Shown: positions 1 to 8,611, numbered from the stretch's first letter. The stretch: 64,000 bases of DNA from Salinimicrobium marinum (GCF_014651535.1 NZ_BMXB01000008.1:62001-126000), one strand, 5' to 3'. A program made the numbers and translations. Notes: generated from the letters alone by a model not told the origin.

Positions 1-11
1 CTTGTAGCAGG

Positions 12-791
12 TTATCCTAAAACTTCATTCAGCACTTTAGCCAAACGGATTCCGCCTTTTTGCAGCTGTTCCCGAACAACAGGAAACCATTCATACATAT
101 AGCTGTATCCCAATTTTTCTCCAATCTCCACCGAGTCATACACTCTGCTGCTCAACTCCTTAGATTCATACATCCAGTCAAGAAGAGATCCAGATGCTAT
201 TTCGCGTTCCTCCTTTTTTGATAATCTATCTGCCGCAGATGCCAGTTCGGTGTAGCTCATCTGGAAATCATTGATCATTTCACTATCCCATACGCGGTGG
301 ATATTTGATCCATCATTAAACCAACGAACCTGAATATCATTTCCACCTTTATCTTCTCCCCTTCCGGCGTGGAACGGTTGATGAAGGTCCCCAACAAAAT
401 GCACCAGCATCTTCAGGTAGAATTCCTTGTCTTCCCTAGTAGCATTTTTATCCTCCAGCACTTCCATACATTTCCTTATGGCCACTACAAGGTCCCCCGC
501 AGGATTTGCCTCCTCTACAGAATATTCTGTCTGGCCTTCTTCCAGATTCACATAATGCCAGGGCCCGAATTCGCGATATCTGGGATCACTTTTTATGTCA
601 TCGCCAAAAGTGGACACCAAAGCAAGGCTCTGGCCTCCAAGAATCTCATCGATTTTCTTTTTAGCCTTTTTTGAAAGATATTGTTCGGCTATCTCACCGG
701 TGGCACGATGGCCTGTTCTTCCCCAGTCTTCTTCCGAAGCAAAAGAAATTGAAGAAATAAGTACAGCAACAAGTAATAACAGGTTTTTCAT
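12..791 (-). CDS. Secreted S1/P1-type zinc nuclease
   Basis: This 259-residue protein resembles the S1/P1 nuclease family, which cleaves single-stranded DNA and RNA and removes 3'-phosphates using a three-zinc centre. Residues 1-18 form a signal peptide, so it acts in the periplasm or outside the cell. The family's N-terminal Trp is at W23 (DWGRTGH), close to but not exactly at the expected cleavage site. The zinc-binding motifs are visible: GH at 27-28, the Asp pair in STFGDD, WHYVNL, and the HFVGDLHQPFH block followed by GGND. The length is typical. It is a single gene with its own TATCTTTG promoter. The family call is secure; the physiological substrate (extracellular nucleic acid as nutrient) is inferred. 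Confidence 0.9.
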   Translation of the reverse strand: MKNLLLLVAVLISSISFASEEDWGRTGHRATGEIAEQYLSKKAKKKIDEILGGQSLALVSTFGDDIKSDPRYREFGPWHYVNLEEGQTEYSVEEANPAGDLVVAIRKCMEVLEDKNATREDKEFYLKMLVHFVGDLHQPFHAGRGEDKGGNDIQVRWFNDGSNIHRVWDSEMINDFQMSYTELASAADRLSKKEEREIASGSLLDWMYESKELSSRVYDSVEIGEKLGYSYMYEWFPVVREQLQKGGIRLAKVLNEVLG

Positions 792-800
792 ATTTATTAT

Positions 801-817
801 TTAAGTCCGCAAAGATA
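801..817 (-). promoter_or_regulatory. Bacteroidota-type -7 element (TATCTTTGCGGACTTAA) upstream of the S1/P1 nuclease
   Basis: The minus strand carries TATCTTTG followed by CGGACTTAA, matching the TAnnTTTG -7 consensus used by the Bacteroidota primary sigma factor. It lies 10-26 bases before the start codon, so the untranslated leader would be very short. Confidence 0.6.
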
Positions 818-919
818 TAAAAGCAGATAATATTTCAGCTTCATCTTTTACAGTCAATTCCCGTACCATCTTTCTTTACGCAACATTCCTGCAAAGCGGA
901 AAGAAATTCGTAACTTTAA

Positions 920-966
920 ATGAAGAAGTATTTAGAATGGACTTATTTTTAAGCCCATTCTTTTTT
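920..966 (+). promoter_or_regulatory. Possible leader peptide plus terminator hairpin (attenuator-like)
   Basis: A 10-codon frame (ATG at 920, stop at 950-952) overlaps a hairpin whose arms AGAATGG-ACTTA and TTAAG-CCCATTCT (about 933-960) are followed by six T. The hairpin looks like an intrinsic terminator, yet no plus-strand gene lies upstream. It ends 26 bases before the next gene. It may attenuate that gene, or it may just end antisense transcripts; there is no direct proof. Confidence 0.3.
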
Positions 967-991
967 ATAATCAAACTTAACCGCAAAAAAA

Positions 992-1489
992 ATGAATGTA
1001 TTTCTTGAAAAACAATTCATCAAAAGATGGTGGCTGTTCATGCTTATTCTCGCAATTATAGTTATTGGAGTGGGAACAGCGTATTATGCCACCGTAAATT
1101 CCGAAGAAAATATTGCCCTCGTCGTCTCTGTTATTAGTCTAGCAATAACCATCCCCATAGTTATAGCATTATTATCTTTACGCCTCGAAACCCGGATTGA
1201 TGAAAAAGGGATTTTCACCTATTTCCATCCCTTGGGATTTACTAAAAAATTCTATTCCTGGAGCGAGATAAAAGACATTTATGTACGTACCTATGATCCC
1301 TTGAGCGAATATGGCGGCTGGGGAATACGAGGTTTGGGAAGAGACAAAAGAGCTTATATTATTGAAGGGAATACAGGAATCCAGATCATTACAAAAGATG
1401 ATAAAAAATTCCTGGTGGGCACACTTAAAGGAGAAGAAGCTAAAAACGTAATACGGCAGTACCATACCTCTGTTACCAATGAAGTATAA
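992..1489 (+). CDS. Membrane protein with C-terminal PH-like domain
   Basis: I do not recognise a named family for this 165-residue protein. Two hydrophobic helices (about residues 14-33 and 41-62) sit next to each other. A soluble C-terminal part of about 100 residues follows, with the beta-rich pattern of bacterial PH-like (bPH) domains: a predicted strand LETRIDEKGIF, then the SWSEIKDIYV turn. This layout fits a small inner-membrane protein with a cytoplasmic PH-like fold. The stop overlaps the start of the downstream alpha/beta hydrolase by 11 bases, so the two are probably co-transcribed and translationally coupled. Function unknown. Confidence 0.65.
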   Translation: MNVFLEKQFIKRWWLFMLILAIIVIGVGTAYYATVNSEENIALVVSVISLAITIPIVIALLSLRLETRIDEKGIFTYFHPLGFTKKFYSWSEIKDIYVRTYDPLSEYGGWGIRGLGRDKRAYIIEGNTGIQIITKDDKKFLVGTLKGEEAKNVIRQYHTSVTNEV

Positions 1490-2417
1490 ATATTTATCCA
1501 TCATGCTGTTCTTGACCGGCAGCATGCTCTTTGCACAGGAAGCACCTGTTAAGAGTGAAGAAATAAGAATTAACCCATTTATTGAAGGAACACTGGTTAC
1601 TCCTGCTGCTTCTGAAACTGTTCACTCTTTAGTCATCATGCTTCAGGGTTCGGGACCAACAGACAGGGATGGAAACCAGTCTTTCATGAAAAATAATTCC
1701 TTCAAAAAGATCGCTAGCGAACTTGCTGAAGCAGGGATTGCCAGCTTCCGGTATGACAAACGGATTTTTCAGATGCAGCGACTTGGAATTACTCAGGCAG
1801 AAATGCGGTTTGATGATTTCATTACAGATGCAGTAGCTATCATAGATCATTTTAAGGAACTGAAGGCTTATGAAAAGATCGTAGTGCTTGGACATAGCCA
1901 GGGCTCGCTGGTTGGAATGGTGGCTGCCAAAGACAGGGCAGATGCTTTTATTTCTATTGCCGGATCTTCACGCCCAATCGATCAAATAATTACTGAACAG
2001 GTTGGGCAGCAAATGCCAGATCTTAAAGAGCAAACCCGGGCGGCTTTTTCTGAAATGCGCGAATTGGGGAGCACCAGTAATTACAATCCTGTATTAGGTG
2101 CTGTTTTTAATCCGGAGATCCAGCCTTTTATGCTATCCTGGATGCAGTACGATCCTGCAGAAGAACTGAAGGAACTCGATATCCCAATTCTTTTAATCAA
2201 CGGAACAAAGGACCTCCAGGTAACAGAGAAGGAGGCAGAAACTCTTTTTGCTGCTAAACCTGAAGCAGAGCTGATGTTCCTTGAAAACATGAATCACGTA
2301 TTAACCCCAATTGAGGGCGACGGCCTCGAGAACTCCAAATCTTATAATGAACCAAACCGGCCATTACACCCCGAACTAATTCCTACTCTCGAGCAATTTA
2401 TTAAATCCATAGAATGA
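1479..2417 (+). CDS. Secreted alpha/beta hydrolase
   Basis: This 312-residue serine hydrolase begins with a signal peptide (residues 1-19, ending MLFAQ), so it is probably periplasmic. The nucleophile elbow GHSQG is at 138-142 with Ser140. The oxyanion region is LQGSGPTDRDGN at 55-66. The acid is probably the Asp in INGTKDLQV (about 243) and the base the His in NMNHVL (about 271). All elements of the fold are present and the gene is intact. The start overlaps the preceding membrane-protein gene, and the last codons overlap the HAD gene (ATGA), so the three form one operon. The substrate cannot be told from sequence; esterase or peptidase activity is possible. Confidence 0.85.
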   Translation: MKYKYLSIMLFLTGSMLFAQEAPVKSEEIRINPFIEGTLVTPAASETVHSLVIMLQGSGPTDRDGNQSFMKNNSFKKIASELAEAGIASFRYDKRIFQMQRLGITQAEMRFDDFITDAVAIIDHFKELKAYEKIVVLGHSQGSLVGMVAAKDRADAFISIAGSSRPIDQIITEQVGQQMPDLKEQTRAAFSEMRELGSTSNYNPVLGAVFNPEIQPFMLSWMQYDPAEELKELDIPILLINGTKDLQVTEKEAETLFAAKPEAELMFLENMNHVLTPIEGDGLENSKSYNEPNRPLHPELIPTLEQFIKSIE

Positions 2418-3226
2418 GTTACAAAATTATCTTTTCAGACATTGACGGAACTTTACTGAACAAGGATCGTGTACTGTCTCCCCTTACAAAAAGTGTTTTC
2501 AGGCAGCTTCAGAAGGAAGTTCCGGTCATCTTAATTTCCTCGAGAATGCCCGAAGCCATGCGGCACCTTCAGCATGATCTGGAAATAGCACATCGACCTC
2601 TTATTTGCTATAACGGCGGACTCATCCTGGTAGAAAACAAAACAGTAAGTTCAACTGAAATTCCTGTAACAACCATTGAAAAATTACATCTTCATAACAA
2701 GGAACTTCAATGTCATATTAGTTTATACCATAATGATGAATGGTACATTCCACAGATGGATAAATGGGCAGAGCGAGAGGAAAGCAACACAAAAGTGACT
2801 CCGCAGGTATTATCGAACAGCGAAGTAATTGAGAAATGGAAAAAGGAGAAAAAGGGAGCACACAAGATAATGTGCATGGGCGACAAGGAACATATAGATC
2901 AAATAGTGGCATTTTTATCTGAAAATTTTGAAGATCAGCTGCATTTGTACCGTTCAAAATCCACGTACCTGGAGATCGCAAATAAAGAAGTTTCAAAGCT
3001 TACTGGCATAAAGATCCTTCTGGATGATTATTTCAACCTCAACCTGGAAGATGCGATTGCCTTTGGAGATAATTTTAATGATTACGAGATGCTCAAAGCA
3101 GTAGGCATGGGCGTGGCTGTCGAGAATGCCAAACCTGAAATTCTTGAGATCGCCAGAGAGATCACTTTCCACGGAAAAGAGGACGGAGTAGCCAGAAGTC
3201 TGCAGAAACTTTTTAAGCTTTCTTAA
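2414..3226 (+). CDS. Cof-type HAD phosphatase
   Basis: A 270-residue cytoplasmic phosphatase of the Cof/HAD-IIB group. Motif I is FSDIDGTLLN with the nucleophile Asp9 and acid Asp11. Motif II is the ISSRMPEA Ser/Arg region (about 42-49). Motif IV is GDNFND at 218-223, which binds magnesium. The C2B cap lies between about residues 85 and 190. Such enzymes hydrolyse sugar phosphates or flavin and pyridoxal phosphates; the substrate here is not predictable. Its ATG overlaps the stop of the upstream alpha/beta hydrolase by four bases, which indicates translational coupling. Confidence 0.9.
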   Translation: MSYKIIFSDIDGTLLNKDRVLSPLTKSVFRQLQKEVPVILISSRMPEAMRHLQHDLEIAHRPLICYNGGLILVENKTVSSTEIPVTTIEKLHLHNKELQCHISLYHNDEWYIPQMDKWAEREESNTKVTPQVLSNSEVIEKWKKEKKGAHKIMCMGDKEHIDQIVAFLSENFEDQLHLYRSKSTYLEIANKEVSKLTGIKILLDDYFNLNLEDAIAFGDNFNDYEMLKAVGMGVAVENAKPEILEIAREITFHGKEDGVARSLQKLFKLS

Positions 3227-3291
3227 AGCAGGATTTCTCCATGAAGGGTTTAGCAAAAAATTGTATTTTGGCTCCCTGAACCTGAAAAAAT

Positions 3292-4557
3292 ATGGAAAAC
3301 ACCCCCGTTTTTACGAATGATGCCATTGTTCTTGGTATTCTTATGCTATCACTGGGATTTGTATTTATCACCTCTTCTAGAAAAGAAGGATTCTGGTATA
3401 AATTCTACAAAATAGTTCCGGCACTTTTAATGTGTTACCTAATTCCTGCGATTTTTAATTCTCTGGGAATTATTTCAGATGGTACTTCACAGTTGTATTT
3501 CGTTGCCAGCAGGTATCTTTTACCGGCATCGCTGGTATTAATGACTATTAGCATTGATTTAAAAGCCATTTATAACCTGGGGCCAAAAGCCCTTATCATG
3601 TTTTTCACGGGGACAGTAGGAATCATTATTGGAGGCCCCTTAGCGATCTTACTCATCTCTACCTTTTCTCCCGAAACTGTAGGTGGCGTTGGTCCCGATG
3701 CCGTTTGGCGCGGACTCTCAACCCTTGCAGGAAGCTGGATAGGTGGTGGAGCCAACCAGGCAGCCATGCTAGAGATCTTTGAATATAATCCTGAACTCTA
3801 TGGCGGAATGGTACTGGTGGATATAGTAGTAGCCAATCTCTGGATGGCCATAATCCTGATGGGGATCGGAAAAAGCGACAAAATTGACAACTGGTTACGA
3901 GCAGACAATTCGGCGATCACCACTTTAAAGAAAAAGGTATCTGCCTACGCCGAAAGTGTTACAAGGAACCCCTCCCTTGAAGATTTCATGGTCATGCTGG
4001 CCATTGCTTTTGGTGCAGTAGGTTTTGCTCATTGGGGAGCCGAAAAAATGGCAACCTTTTTATCGGCAACCTTCGAAATGGTAAGCGATCCTAAATCTGC
4101 CATGTCTTCATTTTCTTCGGAATTCTTCTGGATGATCACTATAGCAACTGCCATTGGAATCATTCTTTCCTTCACGAAAGCAAAAGAATATGAAGGCGCG
4201 GGAGCCAGTAAGATTGGAAGTATCTTTATCTACTTCTTAGTAGCGACCATAGGGATGAAAATGGACCTAACTATGGTGATGGATAACCCGGGACTCATAG
4301 GCATCGGACTTGTTTGGATGACCATACATGCCCTGCTCCTCATTGGAGTAGCCAAAATGATCAAGGCTCCCTATTTCTTTCTTGCCGTGGGAAGCCAGGC
4401 AAACGTAGGAGGAGCAGCTTCGGCACCAGTGGTGGCGGCAGCTTTCCATCCCTCTCTGGCAACAGTAGGTGTGCTTCTCGCCGTGTTTGGTTACGTAGTT
4501 GGTACCTATGGTGCCATCCTGTGTACAATTTTAATGCAAATCGCAGCTGCAGGCTAG
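3292..4557 (+). CDS. DUF819 family membrane protein
   Basis: A 421-residue polytopic inner-membrane protein matching the DUF819 (YjcL-like) family, with about ten to twelve hydrophobic segments. Two Gly-rich re-entrant-like stretches recur: GSWIGGGANQAAM in the first half and GSQANVGGAASAPV in the second. Such inverted pseudo-repeats are typical of secondary transporters, and the family is related to sodium/solute carriers, but no substrate is established. The 65-base gap to the HAD gene contains no clear terminator, so it could be the last gene of that operon. Confidence 0.8.
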   Translation: MENTPVFTNDAIVLGILMLSLGFVFITSSRKEGFWYKFYKIVPALLMCYLIPAIFNSLGIISDGTSQLYFVASRYLLPASLVLMTISIDLKAIYNLGPKALIMFFTGTVGIIIGGPLAILLISTFSPETVGGVGPDAVWRGLSTLAGSWIGGGANQAAMLEIFEYNPELYGGMVLVDIVVANLWMAIILMGIGKSDKIDNWLRADNSAITTLKKKVSAYAESVTRNPSLEDFMVMLAIAFGAVGFAHWGAEKMATFLSATFEMVSDPKSAMSSFSSEFFWMITIATAIGIILSFTKAKEYEGAGASKIGSIFIYFLVATIGMKMDLTMVMDNPGLIGIGLVWMTIHALLLIGVAKMIKAPYFFLAVGSQANVGGAASAPVVAAAFHPSLATVGVLLAVFGYVVGTYGAILCTILMQIAAAG

Positions 4558-4609
4558 TTATAAATATAATTTTTTGGCATATTTGCGCCCTGTCACTTAT
4601 TACTCAAAA

Positions 4610-5365
4610 ATGAAAAAATACAGCTTACTTTTTATCGTTTTATTCTGCCTTGCAGCCTGCTCTACAAAAGATACAAATTTAACCATCAACGGCCATGTAG
4701 AAGGGCTAAAAAAAGGCACTTTATATCTTCAGAAGGTTGAAGACACTGTTCTGGTCAATATTGATTCTCTAGAGATTTCGGGAGATCCAGATTTCACTTT
4801 TCAAACCTATGTTGAAAGTCCGCAGGTATTGTATCTATACCTTCACAAAGTGGATGATTCAAATTTTGATGACCGAATCACTTTTTTTGCTGAACCGGGA
4901 GAAATGGTGATTAATACTTCCTTAAAGAACTTTGAAACCGATGCAGTGGTGGAAGGATCAAAGAACCAGCAAAAGCTGATGGAGTACCGAAAAATGATGA
5001 AAAGATTTAATGACCGTAATCTTGAACTGATTCAGGCAAACCTTGAGGCACAGCAGCAGGCAGATGAAGCCACTGTTCAAAGCACCAACGATCAATTTAA
5101 CAGCCTTACCAAAAGAAGATATTTATTTACGGTGAATTTTGCACTTAATAATAAAGACATGGAAGTTGCACCCTACCTGGCAATTTCAGAAGTTTATGAT
5201 GCCAATATTAAGTACCTCGATACTATTTATAAGTCATTGACTCCGGGTGTTAAAGAATCCATGTATGGAAAAACACTTTCAGATTTCCTGGAGGAGCGTA
5301 GGAAACTGGAAAAGATAAGTGAAGAAGCAGAAATTCCTACTGAAGAAGAGGAAGAAAACAGCTAA
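4610..5365 (+). CDS. Lipoprotein with DUF4369-type domain
   Basis: The start is set at the ATG of MKKYSLLF, giving 251 residues, because a lipoprotein signal (LAACS, lipidated Cys at about 18) follows directly; an upstream in-frame ATG at 4574 would hide it. The N-terminal part (about 22-115) has the pattern of DUF4369: TINGHVEGLKKGTLYLQ, then FF.EPGE. In Bacteroidota this domain precedes thioredoxin or AhpC domains, but here no thioredoxin domain follows. Instead there is a helical, Gln/Glu-rich region and an acidic tail. It is probably anchored to a membrane facing the periplasm. Role unknown. Confidence 0.75.
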   Translation: MKKYSLLFIVLFCLAACSTKDTNLTINGHVEGLKKGTLYLQKVEDTVLVNIDSLEISGDPDFTFQTYVESPQVLYLYLHKVDDSNFDDRITFFAEPGEMVINTSLKNFETDAVVEGSKNQQKLMEYRKMMKRFNDRNLELIQANLEAQQQADEATVQSTNDQFNSLTKRRYLFTVNFALNNKDMEVAPYLAISEVYDANIKYLDTIYKSLTPGVKESMYGKTLSDFLEERRKLEKISEEAEIPTEEEEENS

Positions 5366-5383
5366 TCTTTATCATCAAAACAT

Positions 5384-5412
5384 AAAAAAATCCCGTTTTT
5401 CGGGATTTTTTT
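5384..5412 (+). terminator. Intrinsic terminator after the DUF4369 lipoprotein gene
   Basis: The hairpin AAAATCCCG-TTTTT-CGGGATTTTTTT sits 19 bases after the stop codon. Its A-rich and T-rich flanks would let it work in both directions. Confidence 0.85.
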
Positions 5413-5523
5413 GTTTATAAATCTGTTGGCTGAAAAAGGATTTCCAGCCATTAATTTTAATCTTTAATATTTTCTTAGGAGGTAAAGGCACAGGATTTTT
5501 CTAATTTAAGGAAAAACTCAGCT

Positions 5524-7029
5524 ATGACTAAGAAAGTAAAGATTGATAAAGAATATGATTTTATATGTGTAGGCGGTGGAATTATGAGTGCTACGCTCTC
5601 CCTGATGCTAAAATTCCTCGACCCCGATTTAAAAATACTCATTCTCGAACGCCTGGATGAAGTCGCACAGGAAAGTTCCGCCGCGCCAAATAATGCAGGC
5701 ACCGGTCACTCTGCTTTTTGTGAACTTAATTACACCCCAGAAAAAGAGGACGGTAGCATAGACATTTCTAAAGCAAAAAGAATTTTTCAGGAATTTGAGA
5801 TCTCCAAACAATTCTGGGCACACCTGGTAAAAGAGGATCTAATAAAGGATCCACAGAGTTTTATTCATACCAATCCGCACCACGCGTGGGTTCCGGGGGA
5901 AAGAAATTCCATATTTCTGAAAAAGAGATATGAAGCCATGAAATCCTGCTTTATGTTTGAGAACATGGAATTTTCTGAAGACCATGAAGTGTTAAAAAAG
6001 TGGTTTCCGCTTATTATGAGAGACCGTGATCCTGGAGAAAGAATGGCAGCCACCCGAATGGAATTAGGCACCAGTGTCAACTTTGGCAGCCTTACCCAAC
6101 AATATCTCGATATTCTTAAAAATCAGTTTGATGTCCCTGTACTCACAGAACATGAAGTTACCGATGTGGATCCCGGTAGAAAATCTGAATGGCTTATGGA
6201 GGTAAAGGATTTGAAGCAGGGAATCAAAAAATATTACGATGCCGAGCATGTTTTCATTGGAGCAGGTGGCGGAGCTTTGCCCCTGCTACAAAAAGTCGAA
6301 ATTGACGAAAAAGACGGTTACGGCGGATTTCCGATTAGCGGACAGTGGCTCTTCTGCAAAAATGAAGATATTATCAAAGAACACCACGGAAAAGTTTACA
6401 GCAAAGCCGGCGTAGGAACTCCCCCAATGTCTGTACCGCACCTCGACACCCGCTATATAAACGGAAAAAAAGAACTTATGTTCGGACCTTTTGCAGGCTT
6501 CAGCACAAAATTCCTGAAAGAAGGTTCCAAAGCTGATCTGCCAAAGTCAATCAATTTATCAAATATACCCTCCATGTGGGGAGTTTTCTGGCATAACCTC
6601 ACGCTAACCAAATATTTGATAGAGCAGGTAAGCATGAGCCATTCAAACCGGGTTGGGGAATTGCAAGCCTTTATTAAAGATGCCAAACCCGAAGACTGGC
6701 AACTGCAGGTTGCAGGTCAACGTGTACAGATCATTAAAAGAGATAAAGATCAGGGCGGAGTGCTGGAATTCGGAACAGATGTGATTCATAACGCCGACGG
6801 ATCTATAACTGCATTGCTGGGTGCTTCCCCCGGAGCTTCGGTTGCTGTAAAGATCATGCTCGATGTTCTGGAAATAGTGTTTCCAAAAAATCTGCAGTCC
6901 GACGCATGGAAGCAAAAGCTTTCTGAAATGATTCCGATGTGGAACAAGGATATTACAGAACACGAAGAAGAATTTAGAGCTGTGCAGGAAGAAAGCTCGA
7001 GGCTTTTAAAATTAGATGCAGTGCATTAA
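5524..7029 (+). CDS. mqo: Malate:quinone oxidoreductase
   Basis: A 501-residue FAD enzyme that oxidises malate to oxaloacetate and passes electrons to quinone, replacing or supporting malate dehydrogenase in the TCA cycle. The N-terminal Rossmann motif is FICVGGGIMSATL (about 14-26), followed by ESSAAPNNAGTGHSAFCELNY, a signature of Mqo. Other family blocks are NPHHAWVPGE, ATRMELGTSVNFG, FIGAGGGALPLLQK and VAGQRVQII. The full family length is present. It is expected to be peripherally bound to the inner membrane. The gene stands alone, between a terminator and a repeat-containing spacer. Confidence 0.95.
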   Translation: MTKKVKIDKEYDFICVGGGIMSATLSLMLKFLDPDLKILILERLDEVAQESSAAPNNAGTGHSAFCELNYTPEKEDGSIDISKAKRIFQEFEISKQFWAHLVKEDLIKDPQSFIHTNPHHAWVPGERNSIFLKKRYEAMKSCFMFENMEFSEDHEVLKKWFPLIMRDRDPGERMAATRMELGTSVNFGSLTQQYLDILKNQFDVPVLTEHEVTDVDPGRKSEWLMEVKDLKQGIKKYYDAEHVFIGAGGGALPLLQKVEIDEKDGYGGFPISGQWLFCKNEDIIKEHHGKVYSKAGVGTPPMSVPHLDTRYINGKKELMFGPFAGFSTKFLKEGSKADLPKSINLSNIPSMWGVFWHNLTLTKYLIEQVSMSHSNRVGELQAFIKDAKPEDWQLQVAGQRVQIIKRDKDQGGVLEFGTDVIHNADGSITALLGASPGASVAVKIMLDVLEIVFPKNLQSDAWKQKLSEMIPMWNKDITEHEEEFRAVQEESSRLLKLDAVH

Positions 7030-7109
7030 AACTACCCCTCCTTGAAAAGTAGGGGATCATTAAATTTGGAACAGCGATTTTTCCTTCCTTCGGAAGGGCA
7101 GTGCCCCGT

Positions 7110-7217
7110 CCGTCATTCAGAACGCAGCGCAGCGAATTGAGGAATTTCTGGATACTGAAATATTGAATTAAGAAGTGAATCAACTTCTAAGAGTTCCCTC
7201 CTAGCGTCGCAATGACA
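7110..7217. repeat. Dispersed inverted-repeat element (TGTCATTCnGA / TGTCATTGCGACG type)
   Basis: The left end reads CGTCATTCAGAACGCAGCG.. and the right end, read on the other strand, TGTCATTGCGACGCTAGGA... These ends resemble each other and the pair at 10469-10628. Related half-elements occur near 37452-37480 and 43179-43211. The spacer is non-coding. I interpret it as a short mobile or extragenic palindromic repeat. Confidence 0.5.
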
Positions 7218-7226
7218 AAACATCAT

Positions 7227-7256
7227 AAAAAAAGCTCCCGAAAAAGGAGCTTTTTT
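7227..7256. terminator. Bidirectional intrinsic terminator
   Basis: The arms AAAAAAGCTCC and GGAGCTTTTTT enclose a short loop. It lies just downstream of the minus-strand tRNA-Thr and downstream of mqo, and can serve both. Confidence 0.8.
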
Positions 7257-7260
7257 GAAG

Positions 7261-7334
7261 AGCCGATGGAGGGACTCGAACCCACGACCTGCTGATTACA
7301 AATCAGCTGCTCTAGCCAGCTGAGCTACATCGGC
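7261..7334 (-). tRNA. tRNA-Thr (anticodon UGU)
   Basis: The 74-base cloverleaf has acceptor GCCGATG/CATCGGC, D-arm TAGCTCAGCTGG, anticodon stem GCTGA/TCAGC with loop TTTGTAA (anticodon TGT) and T-arm GTGGGTTCGAGTCCC. CCA is not encoded. The sequence is identical to the copy at 27866-27939. Confidence 0.95.
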
Positions 7335-7346
7335 CAATAACTTATA

Positions 7347-7613
7347 TTACAAAGCATTTACTTTTTCAACTAAAGCTGTTGCTTTAGCTTCTAATTCTTT
7401 TTGAATAGATTTGAAATGTTGTTGCTTATTCTCAACATCTTTCTGATTCATTTTATTGATCAGTTCGTCAAAATCTGTGATCGCTTCGTCCACAATTGCT
7501 TCAGATTTTGCAGGATCCTCATCCGGGTTGGCTACCTGATGAAGGTAAGCTGCCTCAATAATATCACCCATTACGTAGTTGATATCCCTTTTTAATGTTC
7601 TCTTATTTGCCAT
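7347..7613 (-). CDS. Conserved small helical protein of Flavobacteriia
   Basis: I do not recognise a function for this 88-residue protein. It is entirely hydrophilic and predicted to be helical (MANKRTLKRDINYVMGDII..., many Lys/Glu/Asp and a Gln-rich middle), without membrane segments or Cys residues. The length, coding quality and position next to a tRNA suggest a real, conserved gene. The start is the first ATG after a leader with no Shine-Dalgarno site. It lies 12 bases upstream of the tRNA-Thr gene on the same strand, so it may be co-transcribed with it. Confidence 0.7.
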   Translation of the reverse strand: MANKRTLKRDINYVMGDIIEAAYLHQVANPDEDPAKSEAIVDEAITDFDELINKMNQKDVENKQQHFKSIQKELEAKATALVEKVNAL

Positions 7614-7688
7614 TTAAATGCAATATTTTATCAGCTGCGAATTTACATATTTTCTCAGTTCAACAATACATTTCAGAAAAAAATTTTT

Positions 7689-8096
7689 CTATCCTTTGAA
7701 AGTAACAAAATTCCGCGGAGTTTCATACAAGGTTACCTCAAGATCAAGGTGTTCCGCCAGTTTTTTCCGGAGTTTTTTCCAGATCACCATTGAAATATTT
7801 TCAGCAGTAGGGTTAAGATCTTTAAATTCTGCTACCTCAACATTCAGGTTTTTATGATCAAAAGGAACTTCAACTTCAGCATAAATAAGATCTTTTAATC
7901 TCTTCAAATCCATTACAAAACCTGTTTCCTCATCGATTTTACCGGTTACAGAAACAATAAGCTCATAATTATGTCCGTGGTAATTGGGATTACTGCACTT
8001 TCCAAATACCTCTTCATTTTTAAGATCATCCCAGTCTTTATGGAAAAGACGGTGGGCCGCATTGAAATGAGCTTTTCTGTTGACGGTTGCTTTCAT
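7689..8096 (-). CDS. queD: 6-carboxy-tetrahydropterin synthase
   Basis: A 135-residue enzyme of the PTPS/QueD family, making 6-carboxy-tetrahydropterin for queuosine (preQ0) synthesis. The zinc ligands are the first His in FNAAHRL and the HGH of NPNYHGHNYEL; the catalytic Cys is in FGKCSNPN. The C-terminal PTAENISMVIW block carries the substrate-binding Glu region. In Bacteroidota the product name is sometimes given as 6-pyruvoyl-tetrahydropterin synthase. Its ATG overlaps the stop of idi by one base (TAATG), so the two genes are coupled although their pathways are unrelated. Confidence 0.92.
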   Translation of the reverse strand: MKATVNRKAHFNAAHRLFHKDWDDLKNEEVFGKCSNPNYHGHNYELIVSVTGKIDEETGFVMDLKRLKDLIYAEVEVPFDHKNLNVEVAEFKDLNPTAENISMVIWKKLRKKLAEHLDLEVTLYETPRNFVTFKG

Positions 8097-8611
8097 TAAC
8101 TAATATGTTTGTAGTACTTATCGAAAATTATCTTGAACCACTCGGTATATTTATCGGGATTTGCCGCCATATCAATCTTTAGATCATCAATGGAGATCCA
8201 CATCCAGTCACTCACCTCCTCAGGATTAAGATTAGGTTCTCCTTCAAAGTTTCCTACCAAAATGTGATCGTATTCATGCTCTGTAAGTCCGTTATCAAAA
8301 GGAGCTTTATAAATAAAAGAAGTGGTTTCTTTTAAATCTGTAGAAAAGCCCATTTCTTCCTGCAACCTTCTTTTTCCGGCGTCAATATTACTTTCCCCTT
8401 CCCGCTGATGACTGCAACAGGTATTAGTCCAAAGTCCGGGGGAATGATATTTTTCCAGGGCCCGTTGCTGTATCATTAATTCATTCCTGTCATTAAAAAC
8501 AAAAACAGAAAATGCACGGTGCAGCAAGGCTTTTTCATGAGCTTCCATCTTAGGCATTAAGCCAATTTGCTCATCTTTTTCGTTCACTAATATTACTTTT
8601 TCCTCTTCCAT
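8096..8611 (-). CDS. idi: Isopentenyl-diphosphate delta-isomerase, type I
   Basis: A 171-residue Nudix-fold enzyme that interconverts IPP and DMAPP for isoprenoid synthesis. The catalytic Cys is in LWTNTCCSHQREGES; family members usually have TNTCCSHP. The Nudix-like helix is AGKRRLQEEMGF, and the second catalytic Glu is in TEHEYDHILVGNFEGEPNLNPEE. The length is typical for the bacterial enzyme. It is the first gene of an idi-queD operon with a TACTTTTG promoter-like element about 15 bases upstream of its ATG. Confidence 0.93.
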   Translation of the reverse strand: MEEEKVILVNEKDEQIGLMPKMEAHEKALLHRAFSVFVFNDRNELMIQQRALEKYHSPGLWTNTCCSHQREGESNIDAGKRRLQEEMGFSTDLKETTSFIYKAPFDNGLTEHEYDHILVGNFEGEPNLNPEEVSDWMWISIDDLKIDMAANPDKYTEWFKIIFDKYYKHIS

